Assembly (NCBI RefSeq): GCF_004365175.1
Contig: NZ_SOCE01000001.1
Span: 4,471,403-4,535,402 of the forward strand
Reading direction: 5' to 3'
Length of the DNA stretch: 64,000 nt
From: Kribbella voronezhensis
Lineage (GTDB): Bacteria > Actinomycetota > Actinomycetes > Propionibacteriales > Kribbellaceae
Positions 25,024 through 32,626 of this stretch are shown here, one piece after another. Made by a program: the position numbers and the translations under genes. The notes below the pieces were generated by a model. The model was not told the origin of the DNA and made no database searches. It saw nothing but the letters and a program-made list of their open reading frames with translations. The number at the start of each line of letters is the position of its first letter. Position 1 is the first letter of the stretch.

Positions 25024-25935
25024 ATGACGCAAGCACTGGGCTGCAACCATGCGGTCGGCCGGTCGATCCAGGTGACGGCCGGCGACGGCGAGCTGTTCAC
25101 CTACGTGTACAACCCGACCGACCCGCAGTTGGAGTCGCCGCGGCCGTACATGCATCCGATGCGCACGCTCGGCGGCGATCTGGTCTCCGTCTACCGGCCG
25201 CACGACCACATCTGGCACAAGGGGCTGACCTGGTCGCTGCCGCACTTCGGGCACGAGAACTTCTGGGGCGGGCCGACGTTCTCGCTGGCGAACGGGTACG
25301 AGCAGTTGGACAACAACGGCGCGATGGTGCACGACGAGATCGATGCGCTCGACGTTTCCGACGACCTTGTTCGCTTCACGCATCGGCTGTCCTGGCACAC
25401 GCAGGCCGGTGCGCACGTGGTGGATGAGACCCGCACGTTGTCCACGCGGCTGGCGGACGACGGGTGGGTGCTCGTCTACGAGACCTCGATGACGAACGTC
25501 TCCGGTGAGAACGTGCAGATCGGTAGCCCGACAACGGCGGGCCGGGAGAACGCTGGGTACGGCGGGCTGTTCTGGCGCGGCCCTCGGTCCTTCACGGGTG
25601 GAACTGTCCTTGCACCACAAGGGCTCGGTGGCGACGACCTCCGCGGTCAGCGAGCGGCGTGGATGGGCTTCTCCGGCAAGCACGACGAGGTGGACCGTGG
25701 ATCCACGGTAATCATCGCCGACGCCACCGACAACCCGCGCCACCCACCGCAGTGGTTCGTCCGCTCCGAGGACTTCGCCGCCGTCTGCCCAGCGCCCTTC
25801 TTCTCCGAGGAACTCCCCTTCGCCCCCAACGAGACCCTCCACTTCCGGTACGCCGTACTGGTCTCCGACGGCACCTCGGACGACGCGCGCTCCGGCGCCC
25901 TCGCCGCCCAGGCCCAGAAGATGCTCGTCGACTGA
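25024..25935 (+). CDS. DUF6807 (PmoA-like) family protein
   Basis: A 303-aa protein of the family named after PmoA but unrelated to methane monooxygenase. It has YNPTDPQLESPRPYMHPMRT, a conserved YRPHDHIWHKGLTW histidine-rich loop, HFGHENFWGG, and a beta-rich remainder. The clustered His residues suggest a metal or catalytic site. Homologues usually sit beside Gfo/Idh oxidoreductases and sugar transporters, as here. ATG at 25024 directly follows the upstream stop. Function is unestablished; a role in handling the imported sugar is likely. It ends 9 nt from the convergent kinase gene. Confidence 0.88.
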   Translation: MTQALGCNHAVGRSIQVTAGDGELFTYVYNPTDPQLESPRPYMHPMRTLGGDLVSVYRPHDHIWHKGLTWSLPHFGHENFWGGPTFSLANGYEQLDNNGAMVHDEIDALDVSDDLVRFTHRLSWHTQAGAHVVDETRTLSTRLADDGWVLVYETSMTNVSGENVQIGSPTTAGRENAGYGGLFWRGPRSFTGGTVLAPQGLGGDDLRGQRAAWMGFSGKHDEVDRGSTVIIADATDNPRHPPQWFVRSEDFAAVCPAPFFSEELPFAPNETLHFRYAVLVSDGTSDDARSGALAAQAQKMLVD

Positions 25936-25944
25936 ATCGCCACG

Positions 25945-26874
25945 TCAGAGCAGGTCGGCGGCGGCTTGGCGTAGTACGCCGAGTTCGCCGTCGGCCCACC
26001 CTTCGTTGATCGACTCACTGCCGCGGAACAGCGGTTTGTCGCGGAGATGGAAGCGCAGGTTGGAGATGCTGCCGACGACTCTCGAGTAGGGGACAGCGGC
26101 GAGGTCGGCTGCCGGAATCGGACGCCTGGTGGTGTAGCCGTCGACGAAACTGCTCCAGTGCTCGGTGCCGGCGACGCCGGCGAAGTCGGTGGCGCGGTAG
26201 CCCTCGGCCGACAGGTCGAAGTCGTGGATCGCGAGACCGTCACCGTTCTGCAGGATGTTGTCGAGGGTGACGTCTCCGTGGCAGATGCCCCAGCTCGGCC
26301 CGTCGTGCTGAGCGAAGTGATCCTGTACTGCGATCGCCAGTCTCTCGAGCAGCTCGCGGTCGGCCGGTGCGAGGAGTGGTGCGATCTCGGCGAGCGGCGT
26401 TTCCAGGTTGTGGTGAAGGTCGGCGGGGAGTCTCGGGTGCGGGGAGCGGAAACTGTCGGCGGCGTCGTGGAAGGTGGCGATCAGCTCGCCGAAGGAACGG
26501 TAGAGCTCACCGGTGAACGGGGGACGCGGCTTGGTGCCCAGCACGAATGTGGACAGGAGATACGGTCGCGCGCCCTCGGCTGCTTCGAGTAGTCCCACCT
26601 CGGAGCCATCAGCCAGAGGCACCACCCGCGGGACCGCGAGACTTGCGTTGCTCAAGTGAGTCGCGAGGTCGGCCTCCCAGCGCACTTCGCCCGGTTGCCG
26701 GCCACCTGCGCGATAGAGCTTGAGTACGTACGACTGCTCGGCACTCGCCAGGTGGTAGACGTCGTTGACGAACGACCGGATCAAGGTGCACTCACGGAAG
26801 CCGACGCCGTAGACCTCGCCCAAGTGGTCGCGTAAGACCGACGGATCGACCAGCGACCTGATCGTCTTGATCAC
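25945..26874 (-). CDS. Aminoglycoside phosphotransferase (APH)/choline kinase family protein
   Basis: A 309-aa kinase-like protein. The catalytic loop is GICHGDVTLDNILQNGD (HGDxxxxN) and the metal-binding motif is IHDFDLSAEG (DFD). The N-lobe lysine is in SYVLKLYRAGG. GTG at 26874 follows GGAGGTGG closely, and 17 further in-frame codons upstream lack such a site. The family phosphorylates aminoglycosides, choline, homoserine or sugars, and nothing here fixes the substrate. It is not evidence of antibiotic resistance by itself. Confidence 0.88.
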   Translation of the reverse strand: MIKTIRSLVDPSVLRDHLGEVYGVGFRECTLIRSFVNDVYHLASAEQSYVLKLYRAGGRQPGEVRWEADLATHLSNASLAVPRVVPLADGSEVGLLEAAEGARPYLLSTFVLGTKPRPPFTGELYRSFGELIATFHDAADSFRSPHPRLPADLHHNLETPLAEIAPLLAPADRELLERLAIAVQDHFAQHDGPSWGICHGDVTLDNILQNGDGLAIHDFDLSAEGYRATDFAGVAGTEHWSSFVDGYTTRRPIPAADLAAVPYSRVVGSISNLRFHLRDKPLFRGSESINEGWADGELGVLRQAAADLL

Positions 26875-27216
26875 GTTCCACCTCCAGGTTTCTGAGATCG
26901 TTGCCGCACACATGAGGTCCTGCAAGTCGATTACCGGTCCTGGAGCCGCGGCACGTAGTACGGAGAAGGGTGGTTCCGTACTGCGGGGCGCTTCGGGATG
27001 CGCGGGTTTTCCTCCGTGATGGGCGGGGGTGTGGGGGAGTTGGAAGTGTGAAGCAGACGTTCGTTGGGGACGGTGGGGTAGCAGTAGCAGATCGATTCCG
27101 GGATCGACTCCCCGGGAGGGCCCCGGAACCGGTAGCCTCGTCCAGCCACCTGGGGAGGCCGCATCAACATCGCCGACGAACTGCCGGAGAGCCCAAACCG
27201 GTCAGGAGACCACGTC
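26875..27216. other. Intergenic region with inverted repeats (342 bp)
   Basis: This gap separates the divergent kinase and DUF2637 genes. It contains AGTACGGA (26957-26964) paired with TCCGTACT (26975-26982), an 8-bp-arm inverted repeat. Near the DUF2637 start there is a structured, GC-rich stretch (about 27090-27150) with GATCGATTCCGGGATCG and CTCCCCGGGAGGG, which could form a leader hairpin. No convincing gene or known riboswitch was recognised. Confidence 0.5.
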
Positions 27217-28932
27217 TTGCAGGAGAACACCACCAGCACCAGTACTGGCGAGCTCGCCAACGTACCTCTCACCGGTGCTGACAAAGTTGCTTACGCTTTC
27301 TACGCCACCGCGGCCACGGCCGCCCTCGTCGGTCAGGTCTGGGCCGGCGTCACTCACATCCCGTGGCCCGACGAGGGCTTCTCACCGTTCCTGAAGATCG
27401 CCCTCGTCACGCCCGCCGTCGCCGTCATCGAGCTCGGCGGTGTCGCCACCGCGGCGCTGGCCGACCTGCGCCGCCGCAAGGGTGAGCAGGCCTACGCCTA
27501 CCGCGCGATGTCGTTGTTCGCCGCGATCGTCGCGCTCGTCTTCAACGTGGTCGGTCACTGGCGGCCGGAGGAGCGGTTCCTCGCCTTCGGCTTCGGCGGC
27601 CTGTCCGCGTTCGCCTATGTGCTGTGGTTGATCCACAGCTCCGCCCGTCGTCGCGACGCACTGCGCAAGGCCGGCCAGATGGCCACCACCGGACCCGTGT
27701 ACGGCGTGGTCCAGTGGGCCCGCGAGCCGAAGGTCACCTGGCTGGCGCGCTCGATCGCGCTCGAGCACGGGTACGGGCTGTACGAGAGCCTGCGCGCCGC
27801 GCGGCACCAGATCCGCAACAACGCGCGCCGCGACGCGATCGCCGGGACCGTTGCCGAGTACATCCGTTCCGAGCACCAGGACGAGCGGCTCGCGAAGATC
27901 GCCGAGACGACGTACGACGCGGACCGGCTGGCCGGGATGCTCGAGGAGCGGATCAACTACGAGGTCGTCACGAACAAGTTGACGCTGGCGATCTCGCCGC
28001 CCCCGCCCGAGGAGCCGGAACCTACACCGGCGAAGGACGAGCGGACCGATCTGCGCGCCGCAGTGTGGGTCGTCGAGGGCACGACGCCGCCGGTGCAGCA
28101 GTTGCCGGCCCACCAGGTCCCCGCTCAGCAGCTCCGCCCGGGCGGGGTGCCGCTGCGCGACGACGACCAGTGGGGGGAGGCGATGACCGGTGAACTGATG
28201 GCGGTCGAGTACCTCCCGTACGACCGTAGTACGGACGATGCGGACGAGGCCGAGGTCGTCGAAGAGGCGCCCAGCTCGCTTTACGTGAAGCCCGTCGTCC
28301 AGGAGACCTCACCGTTCGCACCCGTGGTCCCGGAGCCGGTCGCACCGGCTGTCCCGCAAGCGGATCTGCCGGGTGCGCAGCAGTCGGCCGCCCCCTCGGT
28401 CGCGTCATCGGTCGCCTCGTCGGTCGCTCAGCCGGTCGCCTCGTCGGTTGCGCAGCCGGTCGCCGAGCAGGAGCACGTCGTACCGGCAGCTCCGAAGCCG
28501 GCCGTGGTCAAGCCGTCGCTGCCCAAGCCGGCGGCCGCGCGCAAGCCGAAAACCGTGGTACGCAACAGCGTTCCCTCGTCGACCGCGCCGGTGCCGGCCG
28601 TCGAGGAGCCGGTCGTCGTCGCGTCGCAGGAGCCTGCGGTGCCGGCTGGTTCCGAGCCGGTACGCGCCGAGGAGCCGACCGTGATCGCCCGTGAGGTGAC
28701 CGCCCGGACGACCCCGAACCGCCCGGCCGCCCCGAAGCCGAAGACCTCGGCCGGCGGCGACCTCGACAAGAAGCGTCAGCGCGCCTGGGCCCTGCTCAGC
28801 GACTGGCCGTCGGACCGCCCCCGCACCCCCGAGGTCCTCGCCTCAGCCATTGCCTCCAGCAACGACGACGCGGCAGCCTTCATCGTCCAGTACGACGCCG
28901 AAAACAACCTCGCCACCGCAAACCAGAACTGA
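27217..28932 (+). CDS. DUF2637 domain membrane protein with long Pro/Ala/Val-rich linker
   Basis: A 571-aa protein. The N-terminal ~150 residues hold four hydrophobic helices of the DUF2637 type (KVAYAFYATAATAALVGQVW, LKIALVTPAVAVIELGG, MSLFAAIVALVFNVVGHW, FLAFGFGGLSAFAYVLWLI). A basic helical segment follows (WLARSIALEHGYGLYESLRA, about 175-265), then ~250 residues of low-complexity Pro/Ala/Val/Glu linker. A C-terminal HTH-like segment (KKRQRAWALLSDWPSDRPRT then PEVLASAIASSNDDAA) resembles the end of actinomycete replication or transfer-associated regulators. TTG at 27217 with AGGAGA 8 nt upstream is the start. DUF2637 proteins are common on actinobacterial integrative elements, but no integrase is nearby. 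Function unknown. Confidence 0.85.
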   Translation: MQENTTSTSTGELANVPLTGADKVAYAFYATAATAALVGQVWAGVTHIPWPDEGFSPFLKIALVTPAVAVIELGGVATAALADLRRRKGEQAYAYRAMSLFAAIVALVFNVVGHWRPEERFLAFGFGGLSAFAYVLWLIHSSARRRDALRKAGQMATTGPVYGVVQWAREPKVTWLARSIALEHGYGLYESLRAARHQIRNNARRDAIAGTVAEYIRSEHQDERLAKIAETTYDADRLAGMLEERINYEVVTNKLTLAISPPPPEEPEPTPAKDERTDLRAAVWVVEGTTPPVQQLPAHQVPAQQLRPGGVPLRDDDQWGEAMTGELMAVEYLPYDRSTDDADEAEVVEEAPSSLYVKPVVQETSPFAPVVPEPVAPAVPQADLPGAQQSAAPSVASSVASSVAQPVASSVAQPVAEQEHVVPAAPKPAVVKPSLPKPAAARKPKTVVRNSVPSSTAPVPAVEEPVVVASQEPAVPAGSEPVRAEEPTVIAREVTARTTPNRPAAPKPKTSAGGDLDKKRQRAWALLSDWPSDRPRTPEVLASAIASSNDDAAAFIVQYDAENNLATANQN

Positions 28933-28943
28933 CCCAACCCGTC

Positions 28944-28974
28944 AACAGCCGGCCAGAATCTCTGGCCGGCTGTT
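28944..28974 (+). terminator. Intrinsic terminator after DUF2637 gene
   Basis: AACAGCCGGCCAGA and TCTGGCCGGCTGTT form a perfect 14-bp stem with a 3-nt loop, followed by TGCTTTC. It lies 12 nt after the DUF2637 stop codon. Confidence 0.85.
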
Positions 28975-28985
28975 GCTTTCGTACT

Positions 28986-29057
28986 ACGCCCGCTTCGCGC
29001 CTCCTCCGTCGTCGCTCGACCAACCCACCCCACGACGCCGCTCCTGCGTCGCGGCTG
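28986..29057 (-). repeat. Dispersed repeat, copy A (inverted relative to copies B and C)
   Basis: Read on the minus strand it contains AGCCGCGACGCAGGAGCGGC, a G-rich GTGGGGTGGGTTGGT stretch, then GAGCGACGACGGAGGAGGCG and CGAAGCGGG. This is about 85-90% identical by eye to copy B at 42497-42569. The sub-motif CGCGACGCAGGAGCGG recurs downstream at about 29113-29128. The stretch 28975-29338 has no convincing gene apart from this repeat and a weak hairpin (GGTTTCT/AGAAACC, 29286-29312). Confidence 0.75.
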
Positions 29058-29338
29058 ACAAACGCGGTCGTCCCCCGCCAACTCCCGCCAGGCAACCGGT
29101 TTCGACGCACCCCGCTCCTGCGTCGCGGGTCGGCCACGTTGGGCCGACCGAGCGTGCCGCGCGTCCGCCTCGCCGCTCCACCTACTTGTCGGTTTCTGCG
29201 TCGCGCTCTCACCAGTGATGTGGTCCACCCCAAACCACCACGGGTTCGTCGCACCTCAGTTGGAAAGAAAATTGCACATGGCGATGGTTTCTATCCAGCT
29301 AGTGAAGAAACCGCGCCTTGGCAGGCGGAGTGGAGGGG

Positions 29339-30166
29339 TCAGTCCTGGGTGGTTTGGTTGAGGAGTTCGGTCAGGCGGGCGAAGGTGATGCCGTTGGTGG
29401 CTGAGGCGATGTCGCCGGCGAGCAGCGACTTCGTGGCTTGTTCGAGGGCTGCCATTGTGTGGGCGTAGAGCGCCATGCCGAGGCTGATGCGTTTGACGCC
29501 GGCCTCCTGCAGTTCGGCGACTGTCAGCTTCCGGTCGGCCGGGGAGACGACGATGTTGACAGGCTTCGGGGCGACAGCCGTGACGATCGCGCGGACCGCG
29601 GCCAGGTCGGGTGGGAAGGGTGCGTAGAGCACATCGGCACCTGCCTCGGCGAAGGCGGTGAGGCGGCGGATGGTGTCGTCGAGGTCCGGGTTGCCGCGGA
29701 AGAAGTTGTCGGTGCGGCCCGTGACGACAATGCGGCCCTTCGCCGCGTCGACGGCGTGCCGAACGCGGAGTACGGCGTCGTCGAAGTCGCGAATGGGTCG
29801 CTCGGCGTCGCCTGAGCTGTCCTCGATGCCGATCCCAGCGAGCCCCGCGGCGACGGCGACCTCGACCGTACCGGCGACGTCCTCAGGCGTTTCGCCGTAC
29901 CCGTCCTCGAAGTCGCCGTTGATCGGCAGCCCGGTGAGCCGGCCGAGCAGGCGGGCATGGTCGAGATGTTCGTCGAGGCTGATCGCGTGGAGTCCGTCGT
30001 GCCGGCCGAGGGTGGCCGCGAGCGCCGCGGACGACGTACCGATCGCCTCGAAGCCCGCCTCGGCCAGGATCAGAGCGGACAACCCGTCCCAGGCGTTCGG
30101 CATGACGAAGCCACCCTCGCGGGTGTGCAGCGCCATGAACTTCTCGTAGAGCTCGGAGCCGGGCAT
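29339..30166 (-). CDS. Isocitrate lyase/PEP mutase superfamily protein
   Basis: A 275-aa TIM-barrel enzyme. The N-terminus has GGFVMPNAWDGLSALILAEA and FEAIGTSSAALAATLGRHDG (GTSS loop). Metal-binding acidic residues are in LPINGDFEDGYG and IGIEDSSGDAERP, and the RTDNFFRG segment follows. The lyase hallmark K-K-C-G-H is absent (the loop reads IEDSSGDAERP), as in PEP mutase/phosphonopyruvate hydrolase-like members. It probably cleaves or rearranges a 2-hydroxy or oxo dicarboxylate; no phosphonate genes are nearby. ATG at 30166 with AAGGAGG upstream. Confidence 0.88.
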   Translation of the reverse strand: MPGSELYEKFMALHTREGGFVMPNAWDGLSALILAEAGFEAIGTSSAALAATLGRHDGLHAISLDEHLDHARLLGRLTGLPINGDFEDGYGETPEDVAGTVEVAVAAGLAGIGIEDSSGDAERPIRDFDDAVLRVRHAVDAAKGRIVVTGRTDNFFRGNPDLDDTIRRLTAFAEAGADVLYAPFPPDLAAVRAIVTAVAPKPVNIVVSPADRKLTVAELQEAGVKRISLGMALYAHTMAALEQATKSLLAGDIASATNGITFARLTELLNQTTQD

Positions 30167-30220
30167 GCCGGCCTCCTTCCAAGGTTGAGGTGCCCTCAGT
30201 GTGCTCCGACGGTTCCTGTA

Positions 30221-31255
30221 CTACGGGCGCCGACTCGCGCTGTGCTCGGCCGGGACCCGTTCGCCGTCGCCGGGCGGACCGGGCGGCGTACCGTCTCCGA
30301 ACGGCTTTCCACCAAGCTCTTCCCGGCCGTGCGGGGTCAGCCACGTCGACAGGTCGGGCCCCTTGGGGACGATGTGGGTCGGGTTGATGTCGGTGTGCAC
30401 GAGGTAGTAGTGCTGCTTGATCTGCACGAAGTCGATGGTGTCGCCGAAGCCCGGCGTCTGGAACAGGTCGCGCGCGTACGCCCACAGCACCGGTAGTTCG
30501 GTGAGCTTGTTCCGGTTGCACTTGAAGTGGCCGTGATAGACGGCGTCGAAGCGTGCCAACGTGGTGAACAGCCGCACGTCGGCCTCGGTGATGGTGTCAC
30601 CCACGAGATACCGCTGCTTGGCGAGCCGCTCGGACAGCCAGTCGAGTGCCGCGAACAGCCGGTCGTACGCCGATTCGTAGGCCTCCTGCGATCCGGCGAA
30701 CCCAGCGCGGTACACCCCGTTGTTGACCTCCGTATAGATGCGCTGGGCAACTTCATCGATCTCGGCCCGCAGCGCCTCGGGGTACAGGTCGGGCGCGCCC
30801 TCGCGGTGGTACTGCGTCCACTCGGTCGACAGGTCGAGCGTGATCTGCGCGAAGTCGTTCGTGACGACGGCGCCGCTCTGTACGTCGACCATCGCCGGCA
30901 CCGTGATGCCCTTCTCGTACCCCGGGTCGCGCTTGAAGTAGGCGTCCTGCAGTCGCGGAATCTTCAGGACCGGATCGACACCACCCGGATCGAGATCGAA
31001 CGTCCAACTCCGCTTGTCGTGGGTGGGCCCGCACAACCCGAGCGACAACACGTCCTCGAGCCCGAGCAACCGCCGTACGATGATCGCCCGATTGGCCCAC
31101 GGACAGGCCCGCGCCGCCACCAGCCGGTACCGCCCCGGCTCGACGGCATACCCGTCCCGCCCATCCGCCGTGATCCGCGTACTGATGTAGTCACTGTCCC
31201 GCTCGTACTCACCCTCAGGATCCACATAAGAAGCCACACCCCCACAGTGCCCCAT
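30221..31255 (-). CDS. Glutathionyl-hydroquinone reductase-like protein (Xi-class GST, ECM4/YqjG family)
   Basis: A 344-aa protein with the Xi-class GST layout: thioredoxin-fold N-domain with active-site ARACPWANRAIIVRRLLGLE (Cys-Pro-Trp) and a helical C-domain containing RIYTEVNNGVYRAGFAGSQE and FTTLARFDAVYHGHFKCN. In proteobacteria such enzymes remove glutathione from glutathionyl-hydroquinones. Most actinobacteria make mycothiol and not glutathione, so the physiological thiol here is uncertain. ATG at 31255 was chosen from several closely spaced starts. The last ~40 residues are a Gly/Pro-rich tail. It ends about 55 nt after the next gene on the same strand and could be co-expressed. Confidence 0.88.
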   Translation of the reverse strand: MGHCGGVASYVDPEGEYERDSDYISTRITADGRDGYAVEPGRYRLVAARACPWANRAIIVRRLLGLEDVLSLGLCGPTHDKRSWTFDLDPGGVDPVLKIPRLQDAYFKRDPGYEKGITVPAMVDVQSGAVVTNDFAQITLDLSTEWTQYHREGAPDLYPEALRAEIDEVAQRIYTEVNNGVYRAGFAGSQEAYESAYDRLFAALDWLSERLAKQRYLVGDTITEADVRLFTTLARFDAVYHGHFKCNRNKLTELPVLWAYARDLFQTPGFGDTIDFVQIKQHYYLVHTDINPTHIVPKGPDLSTWLTPHGREELGGKPFGDGTPPGPPGDGERVPAEHSASRRP

Positions 31256-31279
31256 CCCCCAACCTTCTGAACCCACCGG

Positions 31280-32488
31280 TCAGGCGGGAAGACCCAGGTT
31301 GACGGGGAGTTCGGCTAGGCCGCTGACCAGGACTTGGCGCCAGGGGAGGGATTCGGCGGGCTTGGTGAGGGTGAGGTTGGGGAAGCGGCGGAGGAGGGCC
31401 AGGAGGGACTCCTGGAGTTCGATGCGGGCGAGTTGGGCGCCGAGGCAGAAGTGGGGGCCGAAGCCGAAGGACAGGTGCTTGTTGTCCTTGCGGTCCAGGC
31501 GGAGTTCGTCGGGATCGTCGTATTGGCGAGGGTCACGGTTCGCCGAGTTGAGTGCCGCCATCACGCCTTCGCCGGCTTTGATCTGTACGCCGTGCAGTTC
31601 GACGTCTTCGAGCGCGACCCGCAGTTGGCCGACCTCGCTGAAGCGGTTGAAGCGAAGGAGTTCTTCGATCGCGGAGTCGACCAGCGAGTGGTCGGCGACC
31701 AGGCGGGCCCAGTTCTCCGGCCAGCGCAGCAGGGTCGCGACGACGCTGGAGATCTGGTTCGCGGACGTCTCGTGGCCGGCGACGAGCAGGTTGACGCCGA
31801 ACGAGATCAGCTCCTCCTGGCTGAGCCGATCGCCTTCCTCGCGAGCGCGCACCAGTTCGTCGAGGAGGTCCTCGGCCGGCTGGTCGCTGTTCGCCAGCTT
31901 CCGCTCGACCAGCTCTTCGATGTACGCCGTGAGGTCGGCCATCGCCTGCTCGACCAGGTCCTTCTCGGCCATCCGCATGCTGTACCCCAGCTCGGTCCAC
32001 TCGCGGAACTGGGCCCGATCGGCGTACGGGACTCCGAGCAGCTGGCAGATCACCTGGATCGGCAGGGGCAAGGCGACCAGCTCGCGGAGATCGGCTCCGT
32101 CGCCGGCGGCCGCGACATCATCGGCAAGCTTGGCCGACAACTCCGCGACCCACGGCCGGGTGCGCTCGATCCGCCGATGCGCGAACGTCGACGACACCAG
32201 CTTCCGCAGCCGCGTGTGCTCCGGCGGATCCGTCGTGGTCAAGCTGTTCGGCATCGGCTTGGCCAGCGCGACCCGAGGCGCCCCCTGCTTGACCACCGCT
32301 GCCCGCGAGAACCGCGGATCGGCGAGCACCATCCGTACGTCGTCGTACCGCGTCACCAACCACACCTCGGCCCCCGCCAACGTGCGCACCCGGGCAACCG
32401 GCCGGTTCTCCCGCAACTCGGCGAACGTAGGCGACGGGTCGAACTGAAACGCATCAGCAAACGGAATCTCGAGCACGGGCTCCGACAT
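31280..32488 (-). CDS. Cytochrome P450
   Basis: A 402-aa soluble bacterial P450. The I-helix oxygen-binding motif is AGHET (237-241), the ExxR motif EELLR is at 275-279, and the haem loop FGFGPHFCLG places the thiolate ligand at Cys348. N-terminal EIPFADAFQFDPSPTFAEL is typical of CYP105/CYP107-type monooxygenases. ATG at 32488 was chosen because the 28 residues upstream show no homology. No dedicated ferredoxin gene is adjacent. Substrate is unknown; neighbours do not form an obvious biosynthetic cluster. Confidence 0.93.
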   Translation of the reverse strand: MSEPVLEIPFADAFQFDPSPTFAELRENRPVARVRTLAGAEVWLVTRYDDVRMVLADPRFSRAAVVKQGAPRVALAKPMPNSLTTTDPPEHTRLRKLVSSTFAHRRIERTRPWVAELSAKLADDVAAAGDGADLRELVALPLPIQVICQLLGVPYADRAQFREWTELGYSMRMAEKDLVEQAMADLTAYIEELVERKLANSDQPAEDLLDELVRAREEGDRLSQEELISFGVNLLVAGHETSANQISSVVATLLRWPENWARLVADHSLVDSAIEELLRFNRFSEVGQLRVALEDVELHGVQIKAGEGVMAALNSANRDPRQYDDPDELRLDRKDNKHLSFGFGPHFCLGAQLARIELQESLLALLRRFPNLTLTKPAESLPWRQVLVSGLAELPVNLGLPA

Positions 32489-32585
32489 ACCGTCGACCCT
32501 AAGCGAGTTAGGCCACCCTTCGCTTCTGACTCCAGCGGGTCGCTGCCACCTGCGATCCGGCGTACTCCACACCAGTCACAAGCGC

Positions 32586-32616
32586 CGTACTGCGGTCTCC
32601 CGGAGACCGCAGTACG
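32586..32616 (-). terminator. Intrinsic terminator after aldose epimerase gene
   Basis: CGTACTGCGGTCTCC (32586-32600) and GGAGACCGCAGTACG (32602-32616) are perfect inverted arms of 15 bp around one base. It lies 10 nt beyond the minus-strand stop at 32627, so termination of that gene is the simplest role. Confidence 0.75.
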
Positions 32617-32626
32617 CGCAGTGGGG

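Noticed and set aside
27060..27216. c-di-AMP (ydaO-type) riboswitch suggested by GAGCCCAAACCGGTCAGGAGACC
   Set aside because: Only this short stretch is reminiscent; the conserved upstream elements and pairing could not be found.
28975..29280. Arg/Pro-rich small open frames as genes
   Set aside because: They fall in the dispersed-repeat region, lack ribosome-binding sites and have no recognisable sequence.
32586..32616. 31-bp palindrome as a regulatory operator
   Set aside because: It lies just after a stop codon and 98 nt before the P450 start, so a terminator is simpler.
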